A stretch of 64,000 nucleotides of DNA from Methylovirgula sp963708155 (GCA_963708155.1 OY970183.1:2418001-2482000); one strand, 5' to 3'; numbered from the stretch's first letter, positions 34,446 through 55,721 are shown. Program-made: numbers and translations. Notes: a model not told the origin generated them from the letters alone.

Positions 34446-34961
34446 GTGGACAGAGCTGAAAAGAAAGCCAGTGTCGCCGCTCTGAGCGAGGTCTTTCGTA
34501 CGACCTCGGTTGTGGTGGTGGCGCATTATTCCGGCTTGACGGTCGCCCAGATGCAAGCTCTGCGCAAGCAGATGCGTGATGCTGGCGCCACAGTTCAAGT
34601 CGCCAAGAACCGCCTTGCCAAGATCGCCCTGGAAGGAACCGACACAGCCTCGATCGCGAGCCTGTTGAAGGGTCCGACATTGCTTGCCTATTCGCAAGAT
34701 CCAGTCGCGGCGGCCAAGGTTGCCGTCGGCTTTGCCAAGGATAACGAGAAGCTCGTCATCCTCGGCGGCGCGATGGGAAAAACCGCGCTCAATTCGGAGG
34801 CGATCAAGTCGCTCGCGACCTTGCCGTCTCTGGACGAATTGCGGGCCAAGCTCGTCGGCCTCATCCAGGCGCCGGCCACAAAGCTTGCACAGCTCTCGAC
34901 CGCGCCCGCCGCCAAGCTCGCGCGCGTCATTTCAGCCTATGCGAACAAGGATGCCGCCTGA
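34446..34961 (+). CDS. rplJ: 50S ribosomal protein L10
   Basis: The protein is 171 aa. The GTG start 'VDRAEKKASVAALSEVFRTT', 'VVVAHYSGLTVAQMQALRKQ' and 'MRDAGATVQVAKNRLAKIAL' are the L10 rRNA-binding domain. The helix for L7/L12 dimers is at the C-terminus. The frame is open upstream to 34248, but the homologous start is at GTG 34446. It precedes rplL by 54 nt. Confidence 0.95.
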   Translation: MDRAEKKASVAALSEVFRTTSVVVVAHYSGLTVAQMQALRKQMRDAGATVQVAKNRLAKIALEGTDTASIASLLKGPTLLAYSQDPVAAAKVAVGFAKDNEKLVILGGAMGKTALNSEAIKSLATLPSLDELRAKLVGLIQAPATKLAQLSTAPAAKLARVISAYANKDAA

Positions 34962-35015
34962 CGGCGCGTCCCGGACTTTCAGCAATTCACGACCAATTTC
35001 AAAGGAAGACATCAC

Positions 35016-35393
35016 ATGGCCAATCTGGAAAAAATCGTTGAAGACCTTTCGAGCCTGACGGTGCTCGAGGCGGCCGAGCTCGCCAAGCTGCTTGAAGAGA
35101 AGTGGGGCGTTTCCGCCGCCGCGGCGGTCGCCGTTGCGGCTGGCCCGGCTGCTGGCGCCGCCGCTGCTCCGGTCGAGGAGAAGACCGAGTTCACCGTCGT
35201 CCTGGCTGCCGCCGGCGACAAGAAGATCGAAGTCATCAAGGAAGTCCGCGCCGTTACCGGCCTCGGCCTGAAGGAGGCCAAGGATCTCGTCGAAGGCGCG
35301 CCGAAGCCCGTCAAGGAAGGCGCGACCAAGGAAGAGGCCGAGAAGATCAAGGCGACCCTCGAGAAGGTCGGCGCCAAGGTCGAGCTCAAGTGA
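35016..35393 (+). CDS. rplL: 50S ribosomal protein L7/L12
   Basis: The protein is 125 aa and intact. The N-terminal dimerisation domain 'VEDLSSLTVLEAAELAKLLE', the Ala-rich hinge and the C-terminal factor-binding domain 'KIEVIKEVRAVTGLGLKEAK' with 'DLVEGAPKPVKEGATKEEAE' are present. It forms the stalk that recruits EF-Tu and EF-G. Confidence 0.97.
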   Translation: MANLEKIVEDLSSLTVLEAAELAKLLEEKWGVSAAAAVAVAAGPAAGAAAAPVEEKTEFTVVLAAAGDKKIEVIKEVRAVTGLGLKEAKDLVEGAPKPVKEGATKEEAEKIKATLEKVGAKVELK

Positions 35394-35400
35394 GTTCTGC

Positions 35401-35464
35401 GGAATCGCTCGCGCGATTCCGGTTTCCCGATCAAACGGCTCCGAGGCTTTGCTTCGGGGCCGTT
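35401..35464 (+). promoter_or_regulatory. Tandem hairpins between rplL and rpoB
   Basis: Hairpin 1 is GGAATCG-CTCGCG-CGATTCC at 35401-35420. Hairpin 2 is AACGGCTCCGAG...CTTCGGGGCCGTT at 35434-35464. There is no T-run. In Escherichia coli the rplL-rpoB gap holds an attenuator and an RNase III site. A similar role is inferred here from position and folding only. Confidence 0.5.
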
Positions 35465-35598
35465 CAGCCGTTTCCCTTCCGGCTGGTCGGCGACGCTTTT
35501 TGAAGGGGAAGGGCGGGAAACCCCCTGCGGCCTCCGGGCTGCGCAACGTTTCTGGGATGCAGGCGGCGTCCCGCGCAAACTAACCTGCGAGGAGCAAG

Positions 35599-39735
<4,137 letters not shown>

Positions 39736-39776
39736 GCCAAGTCGTTGCGAACCAGGCGAAGCGATCCGGCAATATT

Positions 39777-39812
39777 CCGGGTTGCTTCGTCGCGAGGCTC
39801 CTCGCGATGACG
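39777..39812. repeat. Extragenic dispersed repeat, copy 2
   Basis: The sequence CCGGGTTGCTTCGTCGCGAG, then GCTCCTCGCGATGACG, lies between rpoB and rpoC. It shares the TTGCTTCGTCGC core and the following GCG-ATGA segment with 31034-31066, where the other copy separates nusG and mtdA. Part of it is self-complementary (TCGTCGCGAG with CTCGCGATGA). Confidence 0.55.
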
Positions 39813-39893
39813 AGCCAAGCAAAGCGTTGAGCGTTTGAAAGATATTCGCCCGCGGTCCGGTGATAGCCCGCGCGGGTAGATCAGGAGAAGACG

Positions 39894-44097
<4,204 letters not shown>

Positions 44098-44534
44098 ATT
44101 CGGGTGTCGCCCTTCTCTCTTGTCGGAGAGGGGCGGCATCCGGTTTTCGGACGTGAAAATCCCTCGGAAAGGGGTTGACGGGTCTCGGGCGTATCATTAA
44201 GTTCCGCCCACTTTCGACAGGTCGTAGGTTCTTTTGTTCGGGGCGTCGCGTCCGGAACCCAGTGGGCCTAAACGCTGTCGGTCTCAGCGACTGACAAGTC
44301 ACATCGGGTCTTGGCCGGCCTTCAGACTGGCCACAGACCTCCCGGAGGCAAGACCGAGGCTTCGCCGCGGTCCTCTGCGATGTTCCAGCGCCGGAAGCCC
44401 CGTGGGGCCGAAGGCGCTGATTTGTTTGCGCGGATGCATGGCGCCCGAGGGTCTGGATTCGGACCATATCGGGTGCTGAAACAAGGGTTTAGGTGCCGCT
44501 CGTGCGGTGTACTGTTGGGATTTGAAGGGCGAAT
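44098..44534. other. Gap between rpoC and rpsL
   Basis: This is a 437-nt stretch in an otherwise tightly packed superoperon. No convincing ORF, tRNA or terminator with a T-run is seen. It probably contains the promoter and leader of the str operon (rpsL-rpsG-fusA-tuf). Confidence 0.4.
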
Positions 44535-44906
<372 letters not shown>

Positions 44907-45002
44907 GTTGACACGTTCGTCCGGGCGCGCTACGCGGGCTCGGGTTGGTTAAGGGCTTTGACGGATGGCTGGTGCGCCGGCCAACGCAGAGAGAGTGAAG
45001 CA

Positions 45003-45473
45003 ATGTCGCGCCGTCATCGCGCCGAAAAACGGGAAGTCATTCCGGACGCCAAGTTCGGTGATGTCATTCTCGCCAAGTTCATGAATTCGATCATGTACGA
45101 CGGCAAGAAGTCGATCGCCGAGTCGATCGTCTATGGGGCCTTCGACGTCATCGAGAGCAAGCTGCGGGCCGAGCCGCTGCCGGTTTTCCGGCAGGCGCTT
45201 GAGAATGTCGCTCCGGCGATCGAGGTGCGCTCCCGCCGTGTCGGCGGCGCCACCTATCAGGTGCCGGTCGAGGTTCGGACGGAGCGCCGTCAGGCGCTTG
45301 CCATCCGCTGGATCATCACTGCCGCCCGCGGCCGCAACGACAAGACCATGGTCGATCGCCTCTCGGCGGAGCTCATGGACGCCGCCAACAACCGCGGCAA
45401 TGCCGTCAAGAAACGCGAAGACACGCACCGCATGGCGGAAGCCAACCGCGCCTTCTCGCATTATCGCTGGTAG
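45003..45473 (+). CDS. rpsG: 30S ribosomal protein S7
   Basis: The protein is 156 aa and intact. The N-terminus 'MSRRHRAEKREVIPDAKFGD', 'VGGATYQVPVEVRTERRQAL' and the C-terminal 'KKREDTHRMAEANRAFSHYR' are standard. It nucleates 30S head assembly on 16S rRNA. ATG 45003 follows GAGAGTGAAGCA. Confidence 0.97.
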   Translation: MSRRHRAEKREVIPDAKFGDVILAKFMNSIMYDGKKSIAESIVYGAFDVIESKLRAEPLPVFRQALENVAPAIEVRSRRVGGATYQVPVEVRTERRQALAIRWIITAARGRNDKTMVDRLSAELMDAANNRGNAVKKREDTHRMAEANRAFSHYRW

Positions 45474-45510
45474 ATTTTTCAGCAGTTTTCCGCCTGAAGG
45501 AATTCGTCCG

Positions 45511-47596
<2,086 letters not shown>

Positions 47597-47632
47597 GAGT
47601 TACCGGCGAAAGGGTCTAGAGGAGCCGAGACG

Positions 47633-48825
<1,193 letters not shown>

Positions 48826-48883
48826 GGGCTTACCGGCCGGACGCGGGCTTCAAGTCCGCGTCCGATCGTCAGGGAAAAAGAAG

Positions 48884-49192
48884 ATGAACGGCCAAAACAT
48901 TCGCATCCGCCTCAAGGCGTTCGATCACCGGATTCTCGACTCCTCGACGAAGGAGATCGTGTCGACGGCGAAGCGGACGGGTGCGCAGGTGCGCGGCCCG
49001 ATCCCGTTGCCGACGAAGATCGAGAAATTCACGGTCAACCGCTCGCCGCACGTCGATAAGAAGTCGCGCGAGCAGTTCGAGATCCGGACCCACAAGCGGG
49101 TGCTCGATATCGTCGATCCGACGCCGCAGACGGTCGATGCTTTGATGAAGCTCGATCTCGCCGCCGGCGTCGACGTGGAGATCAAGCTCTAA
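48884..49192 (+). CDS. rpsJ: 30S ribosomal protein S10
   Basis: The protein is 102 aa and intact. 'GQNIRIRLKAFDHRILDSST', 'RGPIPLPTKIEKFTVNRSPH' and 'REQFEIRTHKRVLDIVDPTP' are conserved. The start at 48884 has AGGGAAAAAGAAG upstream. It contacts NusG during coupling of transcription and translation. Confidence 0.97.
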   Translation: MNGQNIRIRLKAFDHRILDSSTKEIVSTAKRTGAQVRGPIPLPTKIEKFTVNRSPHVDKKSREQFEIRTHKRVLDIVDPTPQTVDALMKLDLAAGVDVEIKL

Positions 49193-49317
49193 GCGTCGTT
49201 GCGGGAAAGGCACGCGCCTTTCCGGATTATGACGCGGAATAAGCATTGTCGTGTGACGGTGCTGTGAAAGATGAACCGGGTCGGCGGCGCAAGCTCTGGC
49301 CTTGAAGGACGAAGAAC

Positions 49318-50071
49318 ATGCGGTCAGGTGTTATCGCACAAAAGCTGGGCATGACCCGCGTCTTCACCGACGCCGGCGAGCATGTGCCGGTCACGGTTTT
49401 GAAGCTCGATGGCTGCCAGGTCGTCGCGCAACGGACCAAGGAAGTGAACGGCTACACGCGCCGTGCAGCTCGGTATTGGCCGCGCCAAGGTGAAGAACGT
49501 GTCGAAGGCCGAACGCAGCCGTTTCGCGGTCGCCAAGGTGGAGCCGAAACTGAAGCTCGCCGAGTTCCGCGTCGCGGAAGACGGCGTTGCTGCCGGTCGG
49601 CGCGGAGATCACGGCGGATCATTTCGTCGTCGGCCAGTTCGTCGACGTGACTGGGACGAGCATGGGCAAGGGCTTTGCCGGCGGTATGAAGCGCTGGAAT
49701 TTCGGCGGCCTGCGCGCGACCCACGGCGTCTCGATCTCGCATCGTTCGCATGGGTTCGACCGGCGGCCGTCAGGATCCGGGCAAGACCTTCAAGAACAAG
49801 AAGATGGCCGGTCACATGGGTGTCGACCGCGTGACGACCTTGAATCTGCGTGTCGTGCAGACCGATGTCGAGCGCGGCCTCATCCTCGTCGAAGGCGCGG
49901 TGCCTGGCACCACCGGCGGCTGGATTTATATCCGCGACGCGGTGAAGAAGGCGCTGCCGAAGGACGCGCCGAAGCCCGGCAAATATCGTCTGGCGACCGA
50001 AGCGCAATCCGAGGCGCCTGCTGAAGACCGCCGAGGCCCCCGCCACACCCACGGAAGGAGCCTCGTCGTGA
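49318..50071 (+). CDS. rplC: 50S ribosomal protein L3, four frame breaks
   Basis: It begins 'MRSGVIAQKLGMTRVFTDAG' and continues after extra bases near 49459, 49583, 49753 and 50026: 'AVQLGIGRAKVKNVSKAERS', 'LPVGAEITADHFVVGQFVDV', 'GTSMGKGFAGGMKRWNFGGL', 'GRQDPGKTFKNKKMAGHMGV'. The corrected length is 249 aa, with an Ala/Glu/Pro-rich tail ending at TGA 50069-50071. The stop overlaps the GTG start of rplD (GTGA). Confidence 0.9.
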
Positions 50072-50692
50072 AGATCGAGATTACCTCTCTCGACGGCGCC
50101 AACGCCGGTCGAAATCGAATTGAACGACGCGATTTTCGGTCTCGAGCCCCGCGCGGACATTCTTGCGCGCATGGTTCGCTATCAGCTCGCCAAGCGCCGC
50201 GCCGGCACGCATCAGACGCAGGGCCGCGCCGATATCGCCCGCACCGGCAAGAAGCTGTACAAGCAGAAGGGCACAGGCAGCGCCCGTCACGGTCGGCGCG
50301 CGTGCCGCAGTTCCGCGGTGGCGGTCGCGCCTTCGGTCCGGTCGACGCGCTCGCATGCGCATGATCTGCCGAAGAAGGTGCGCGCGCTCGCGCTGAAGCA
50401 CGCCTTGTCCGCGAAGGCCAAGGATGGCGGCATCATCGTCTGGGCGAATACCGATCTCGCCGATGCCAAGACCAAGGGGCTGCTGGCGCAGTTTCGCCAA
50501 GCTCGGCCTCACCAATGCGCTGATCATCGATGGTGCCAGCGTCGCAGGCCAACTTCGGCCATGCCGCCCGCAACATTCCTTCGATCGACGTTCTGCCGGT
50601 GCAGGGCATCAATGTTTACGACATCCTTCGCCGCGAGAAGCTCGTTCTTGACCAAGGCGGCGGTCGATGCGCTGGAGGCGCGATTCGAATGA
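50068..50692 (+). CDS. rplD: 50S ribosomal protein L4, six frame breaks
   Basis: Pieces in three frames: 'VKIEITSLDGANAG', 'IELNDAIFGLEPRADILARM', 'KLYKQKGTGSARHG', 'ARVPQFRGGGRAFGPV', 'RSHAHDLPKKVRALALKHAL', 'KLGLTNALIIDGASVA', 'ANFGHAARNIPSIDVLPVQG' and 'TKAAVDALEARFE'. Breaks lie near 50110, 50294 (-1 or +2), 50347, 50494, 50547 and 50650. The corrected length is about 206 aa, normal for L4. The start is GTG 50068. rplW begins inside the stop (ATGA). Confidence 0.9.
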
Positions 50693-51001
50693 GCACGTCG
50701 AAAACCTTCGCCGACGCGCGCCATTACGATCTGATCGTCGCTCCGGTCATTACCGAGAAGGCGACGGCGGCGTCCGAGCATAACAAGGTGATCTTCAAGG
50801 TCCGCAAGGACGCGACCAAGCCGCGAGATCAAGGCGGCGATCGAGCGGCTGTTCGACGTCAAGGTCGAGGCGGTGAACACGCTTGTCCGCAAGGGCAAGA
50901 AGAAGGTTTTCCGTGGTGTGCGCGGCGCGCAGTCCGACGTCAAAAAGGCGATCGTGACGCTGGCCGAAGGTCACAGCATCGACGTGACGACGGGGCTCTG
51001 A
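50689..51001 (+). CDS. rplW: 50S ribosomal protein L23, one frame break
   Basis: It reads 'RHYDLIVAPVITEKATAASE' and 'HNKVIFKVRKDATKP', then after one extra base near 50824 'EIKAAIERLFDVKVEAVNTL' and 'RKGKKKVFRGVRGAQSDVKK'. Corrected length 103 aa. It lies at the peptide exit tunnel, where trigger factor docks. Confidence 0.92.
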
Positions 51002-51015
51002 GGGTAAGAATCGCC

Positions 51016-51857
51016 ATGGCACTGAAGACATTCAAGCCGATCACGCCCGGCCTTCGCCAGCTGGTGATCGTCGATCGTTCGGAGCTCTACAAGGGCAAGC
51101 CGGTCAAGAAGCTGACCGAGGGCAAGTCGTCCTCCGGCGGCCGCAACAACCATGGCCGCGTCACCGTTCGTTTTCGTGGCGGCGGCCACAAGCAGAGCTA
51201 TCGCATCATCGACTTCAAGCGCCGCAAGCTCGATGTCGCGGCGAAAGTCGAGCGGATCGAATATGATCCGAACCGCACCTCCTTCATCGCGCTCATCCGC
51301 TACGCCGATGGCGAGCAGGCCTATATCATCGCGCCGCAGCGTCTCGGCGTCGGCGACGAAGTGATCGCCGGCCAGCAGGTCGACGTGAAGCCAGGCAATG
51401 CCATGCCGCTCGCCTCGATGCCGGTCGGCACGATCGTCCACAATGTCGAGATGAAGATCGGCAAGGGCGCCGCTCATGGTGCGCTCGGCCGGCAACTTCG
51501 CGCAAGTCGTCGGCCGCGATCAGGGCTATGTCATTGTCCGCCTCAATTCGGGCGAGCAGCGCCTGGTCCATGGCCAGTGCTTCGCAACGGTCGGCGCGGT
51601 GTCGAACCCCGACCACATGAATGCCTCGCTCGGCAAGGCGGGTCGCAAGCGCTGGCTCGGACGCCGTCCGCACAATCGCGGCGTCACGATGAACCCGGTC
51701 GATCATCCGCACGGCGGCGGCGAAGGCCGCACCTCGGGCGGCCGTCATCCGGTCACGCCGTGGGGCAAGCCGACAAAGGGCAAGAAGACGCGCTCCAACA
51801 AATCCACCGACAAATTCATCGTGACTTCGCGTCACAAGAGCAAGAAGAAGGGCTTAA
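51016..51857 (+). CDS. rplB: 50S ribosomal protein L2, two frame breaks
   Basis: The first frame 'MALKTFKPITPGLRQLVIVD' runs to 'NVEMKIGKGA'. After an extra base near 51475 it continues 'MVRSAGNFAQVVGRDQGYVI' and 'MNPVDHPHGGGEGRTSGGRH'. That block contains the conserved His of the L2 peptidyl-transferase-associated region. A further extra T near 51854 hides the stop (KKKG-TAA). Corrected length 279 aa. rpsS starts 4 nt later. Confidence 0.93.
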
Positions 51858-51861
51858 GTCG

Positions 51862-52140
51862 ATGGCACGTTCGATCTCGAAGGGTCCGTTCGTCGACGGC
51901 TATCTGCTCAAGAAGGCAGATGCAGCGCGCGCTTCGGGCCGCAACGAAGTCATCAAGATCTGGAGCCGGCGCTCGACGATATTGCCGCAATTCGTCGGCC
52001 TGACCTTCGGCGTCTACAACGGCCACAAGCATATCCCCGTCTCGGTGAGCGAGGACATGATCGGCCACAAGTTCGGCGAGTTTTCGCCGACCCGCACGTT
52101 CCACGGACATGCGGGCGACAAAAAAGCCAAGAGGGCCTGA
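51862..52140 (+). CDS. rpsS: 30S ribosomal protein S19
   Basis: The protein is 92 aa and intact. 'ARSISKGPFVDGYLLKKADA' and 'GHKFGEFSPTRTFHGHAGDK' are the conserved ends. The frame is open upstream through rplB only because of the rplB breaks. ATG 51862 matches the family start. Confidence 0.96.
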   Translation: MARSISKGPFVDGYLLKKADAARASGRNEVIKIWSRRSTILPQFVGLTFGVYNGHKHIPVSVSEDMIGHKFGEFSPTRTFHGHAGDKKAKRA

Positions 52141-52148
52141 GGCGCATC

Positions 52149-52541
52149 ATGGGCAAGCAGCAAACGCCGCGCGCGTTGAAGGACAATGAGGCCAAGGCGG
52201 TGACGCGGATGATCCGCGTCAGCCCGCAGAAGCTGAACCTCGTTGCGCAACTGATCCGCGGCAAGAAGGTGGAGCGGGCTTTGGCCGATCTTCAATTCTC
52301 GCGCAAGCGCATCGCCGCCGACGTCAAGAAGACGCTGGAGAGCGCGATCGCGAATGCGGAAAACAATCACAGCCTCGATGTCGACGATCTCGTCGTCGCC
52401 GAGGCGTTCGTCGGCAAGGGCCTGGTGCTGAAGCGGTTCTCGCCGCGCGCGCGCGGCCGCGCCGGGCGGATCGAGAAGCCGTTTTCGAATTTGACGATCG
52501 TCGTGCGCGAAGTCGAAGCGCCGGCGCAGGCCGGGGCCTGA
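52149..52541 (+). CDS. rplV: 50S ribosomal protein L22
   Basis: The protein is 130 aa and intact. 'TRMIRVSPQKLNLVAQLIRG', 'ESAIANAENNHSLDVDDLVV' and the tunnel-loop 'KRFSPRARGRAGRIEKPFSN' are present. It lines the exit tunnel (macrolide site). It has 8 nt spacing after rpsS and 10 nt before rpsC. Confidence 0.97.
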   Translation: MGKQQTPRALKDNEAKAVTRMIRVSPQKLNLVAQLIRGKKVERALADLQFSRKRIAADVKKTLESAIANAENNHSLDVDDLVVAEAFVGKGLVLKRFSPRARGRAGRIEKPFSNLTIVVREVEAPAQAGA

Positions 52542-52551
52542 GGAGCGAGCA

Positions 52552-53280
52552 ATGGGACAGAAAGTCAATCCAATCGGCCTGCGCCTCGGCATCAACCGGA
52601 CCTGGGATTCGCGCTGGTACGCGAACAAGGGCGAATACGGCAAGCTGCTGCACGAGGACATGAAGATCCGCGAGCTTCTGCTCAAGATGTTGAAGCAGGC
52701 GGCGGTGTCGAAGATCATCATCGAGCGGCCGCACAAGAAGTGCCGCGTGACGATCTATTCGGCGCGCCCCGGCGTCGTCATCGGCAAGAAGGGCGCCGAC
52801 ATCGACAAGATCCGCAAGGCGGTGGCGAAGCTCACCGAGTCGGAAGTCGTCATCAACATCGTCGAGGTGCGCAAGCCCGAGATCGACGCGACGCTGGTCG
52901 CCGATTCGATCGCCCAGCAGCTCGAGCGCCGCGTCGCTTTCCGCCGCGCCATGAAGCGTGCCGTGCAATCGGCGATGCGTCTTGGCGCCGAGGGCATCCG
53001 TATCAATTGCTCCGGCCGTCTCGGCGGCGCGGAAATCGCGCGTCTCGAATGGTATCGCGAGGGCCGGGTGCCGCTGCATACGCTGCGCGCCGATGTCGAT
53101 TACGGCACCGCGACGGCGCACACGGCTTATGGCACGTGCGGCATCAAGGTCTGGGTGTTCAAGGGCGAAATCCTTGAGCACGATCCGATGGCGCAGGACA
53201 AGAAGATGGCCGAGCAGGATCATGGCGGCGGTGGTGGCGGCGGCGATCGTGGCCGCCGGCGCGACCGCGACGCGGCCTGA
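52552..53280 (+). CDS. rpsC: 30S ribosomal protein S3
   Basis: The protein is 242 aa and intact. It reads 'MGQKVNPIGLRLGINRTWDS', KH domain 'SKIIIERPHKKCRVTIYSAR' with 'GVVIGKKGADIDKIRK', and C-terminal domain 'GRLGGAEIARLEWYREGRVP'. A Gly-rich basic tail ends the protein. It lies at the mRNA entry helicase site. Confidence 0.97.
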   Translation: MGQKVNPIGLRLGINRTWDSRWYANKGEYGKLLHEDMKIRELLLKMLKQAAVSKIIIERPHKKCRVTIYSARPGVVIGKKGADIDKIRKAVAKLTESEVVINIVEVRKPEIDATLVADSIAQQLERRVAFRRAMKRAVQSAMRLGAEGIRINCSGRLGGAEIARLEWYREGRVPLHTLRADVDYGTATAHTAYGTCGIKVWVFKGEILEHDPMAQDKKMAEQDHGGGGGGGDRGRRRDRDAA

Positions 53281-53313
53281 GACTTTGCGAAGAGATATTT
53301 GAAAGACTGAATC

Positions 53314-53728
53314 ATGTTGCAACCCAAGCGCACGAAGTTCCGCAAAGCCTTCAAGGGCCGCATCCACGGCGCCTCGAAGGCGGGCTTCAATCTCGAACTT
53401 CGGCGAGTTCGGCCTGAAGGCGCTGGAGCCCGAGCGCGTCACCGCGCGCCAGATCGAGGCGGCGCGCCGCGCCATGACGCGCCATATGAAGCGCGCCGGG
53501 CGCGTCTGGATCCGCATCTTTCCCGACGTGCCGGTGTCGAAGAAGCCGACCGAAGTGCGCATGGGTAAGGGCAAGGGCGCGCCGGAGTTCTGGGCTGTGC
53601 GCGTCGCGCCGGGCCGCATCATGTTCGAGATCGACGGCGTGCCGACGGAACTCGCGCGCGAAGCCTTGACGCTGGCAGCGGCCAAGCTGCCGATCAAGAC
53701 GCGCTTCGTGCAGCGTATCGCGGAATAG
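53314..53728 (+). CDS. rplP: 50S ribosomal protein L16, one frame break
   Basis: It starts 'MLQPKRTKFRKAFKGRIHGA'. After one extra base near 53395 (CTC-G-AAC) it continues 'NFGEFGLKALEPERVTARQI' and 'GRVWIRIFPDVPVSKKPTEV'. Corrected length 137 aa, standard for L16. Confidence 0.94.
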
Positions 53729-53738
53729 GAAGAGCGCA

Positions 53739-53952
53739 ATGAAGAGCAAGCAGCGCCTGTCGGATCTCAGCGTCATGTCCGACGATCAGCTGGAACAGGA
53801 AGTCTTGAGCCTCAAGAAGGAGCAGTTCAATCTGCGCTTTCAGCGGGCGACCGGGCAGCTTCAGGATACGGCGCGCGTGCGCATCGTGCGCCGCGACATC
53901 GCGCGGGCGAAGACGATCGCCGAACGCGAACGCGCCGAAGAAAAAGGTTTGA
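53739..53952 (+). CDS. rpmC: 50S ribosomal protein L29, probable frame break
   Basis: It reads 'SDDQLEQEVLSLKKEQFNLR' and 'FQRATGQLQDTARVRIVRRD', a normal L29 core. As written the frame runs on without a stop into rpsQ, an apparent 155-aa fusion. Removing one base upstream, for example the G in CGC-G-AAC near 53931, brings a TGA into frame at 53950-53952. That leaves 70 aa, the expected size, with rpsQ starting 5 nt later. The exact position of the extra base is inferred. Confidence 0.88.
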
Positions 53953-53957
53953 AGATT

Positions 53958-54206
53958 ATGCCGAAACGCGTTCTCCAGGGCGTCGTCGTCAGCGACAAGC
54001 AGGAAAAGACCGTCGTCGTGAAGGTCGAGCGCCGCTTCACCCATCCGCTGCTCAAGAAGACGGTGCGGCGGTCGAAGAATTATCACGCCCATGACGAGGC
54101 CAATACGTCCAAGGTCGGCGATACCGTGCTGATCGAGGAGACCCGGCCGATCTCGCGGCTGAAGCGCTGGATCGTCGTCGAAGGCGCGGCGGCGCCGAAT
54201 AGCTAA
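53958..54206 (+). CDS. rpsQ: 30S ribosomal protein S17
   Basis: The protein is 82 aa: 'MPKRVLQGVVVSDKQEKTVV', 'FTHPLLKKTVRRSKNYHAHD' and 'KVGDTVLIEETRPISRLKRW' give an OB-fold S17. ATG 53958 is the family start, and the longer in-frame reading includes rpmC. The C-terminal 'IVVEGAAAPNS' is a short tail. Confidence 0.95.
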   Translation: MPKRVLQGVVVSDKQEKTVVVKVERRFTHPLLKKTVRRSKNYHAHDEANTSKVGDTVLIEETRPISRLKRWIVVEGAAAPNS

Positions 54207-54299
54207 GGCATGGTCCCGCAAGGGATCGTGTGAAGGAACAAGGCAAACTCAGGCGAAGTCCGGCAACGGAAACCTGTCTGACAAGAAAGGCTGAAGGCC

Positions 54300-54669
54300 A
54301 TGATACAGATGCAGACCAACCTCGACGTCGCCGATAATTCCGGCGCGCGCCGCGTGATGTGCATCAAGGTGCTCGGCGGCTCGAAGCGGAAATACGCCTG
54401 CGGTCGGCGACATCATTGTCGTTTCGATCAAGGAGGCGATCCCGCGCGGCCGCGTCAAGAAGGGCGACGTCATGAAGGCGGTCGTCGTGCGCACCGCGAA
54501 GGACATCAAGCGGCCGGACGGTTCGGTCATCCGTTTCGATTCCAACGCCGCGGTGCTGATCAACAATCAGTCCGAGCCGGTCGGCACCCGCATTTTCGGG
54601 CCGGTGCCGCGCGAATTGCGCGCGAAGAACCACATGAAGATCATTTCGCTCGCGCCGGAGGTTCTGTGA
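54300..54669 (+). CDS. rplN: 50S ribosomal protein L14, one frame break
   Basis: It reads '[20 protein letters not shown]' and '[13 protein letters not shown]', then after an extra base near 54399 '[20 protein letters not shown]' and '[20 protein letters not shown]'. Corrected length 122 aa. The stop overlaps the rplX start (TGATG). It bridges to the 30S subunit. Confidence 0.94.
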
Positions 54670-54988
54670 TGGCCGCGAAGATCAAAAAGGGCGACAAGGT
54701 CGTCGTGCTCACCGGCCGCGACAAGGGCCGCTCCGGCGAGGTGCTGCAGGTGTTGCCGAAGGACGACCGCGCGGTCGTGCGCGGCGATCAACATCGTCAA
54801 GCGCCATCAGCGCCAGACGCCGAGCCAGGAAGGCGGCATCATCTCCAAAGAGGGGACGATCCATTTGTCCAATCTCGCGCTCGCCGATCCGAAGGACGGC
54901 AAGGCGACGCGGGTTGGTTTCAAGATTCTCGACGACGGCCGCAAGGTCCGCGTTCGCCAAACGTTCGGGAGACCTGATCGATGGCTGA
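54669..54988 (+). CDS. rplX: 50S ribosomal protein L24, two frame breaks
   Basis: It reads '[20 protein letters not shown]' and '[19 protein letters not shown]', then after extra bases near 54785 and 54955 '[20 protein letters not shown]' and finally '[10 protein letters not shown]'. Corrected length 105 aa. It carries the KOW motif and initiates 50S assembly. It overlaps rplE by 8 nt. Confidence 0.92.
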
Positions 54989-55682
54989 GCCAAAGACCGA
55001 AAAGGGCGCGCCGAAGGCCGCCAAGAAGGACGCCAAGAAAGACGCGAAGCCGGCCAAGGGCTGGCGAGGGCGCGTCGGCCAAGGCGCGCGCGCCGCGACG
55101 CAGCGCCGGCGCAGCGATTTCGTTGCGCCGACGGATTATGTGCCGCGGCTCAAGAAGCATTATAACGAGGTCGTGCGCGACGCAGCTGATCAAGCAATTC
55201 GGCTACAAGAATGCCGCTTGAAGTGCCGGTGATCGAGAAGATCGTCCTCAACATGGGCGTCGGCGAAGCGGTCAACGACACGAAGAAGGTTACGTCTCGC
55301 CGCGGCCGATCTCGCGTTGATCGCCGGCCAGAAGCCGATCGTGACCCGCGCCCGCAAGGCGATCGCGACCTTCAAGGTGCGCGAGAACATGCCGATCGGC
55401 GCCAAGGTGACGTTGCGCAAGACGCGGATGTACGAATTTCTCGATCGTCTCGTCACGATCGCGCTGCCGCGGATCCGCGACTTCCGCGGCCTGAACCCGA
55501 AGAGCTTCGACGGGCGCGGCAATTATGCGCTCGGCATCAAGGAGCATCTCGTGTTCCCGGAAATCGATTACGACAAGGCGGAGAGCGTTCTCGGTCTCGA
55601 CGTCATCGTCTGCACGACCGCCAAAACCGACGAAGAGGCGCGCGCCCTTTTGCGCGCATTCAACTTCCCGTTCCGGCAGTGA
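54981..55682 (+). CDS. rplE: 50S ribosomal protein L5, at least three frame breaks
   Basis: It has a long Lys/Ala-rich N-terminus ([20 protein letters not shown]). 'VAPTDYVPRLKKHYNEVVRD', 'LIKQFGYKN', 'LEVPVIEKIVLNMGVGEAVN' and 'IAGQKPIVTRARKAIATFKV' follow, in frames separated by extra bases near 55185, 55215 and 55298. The C-terminal 'LRAFNFPFRQ' is standard. Corrected length about 232 aa, longer than most L5 (about 185), owing to the basic N-terminal extension. Part of that extension may also be frame-shifted (55050-55110). Confidence 0.9.
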
Positions 55683-55721
55683 GGCACAAGCCTCAAACGC
55701 GGAGCCAAGAGGTAGAGACAC

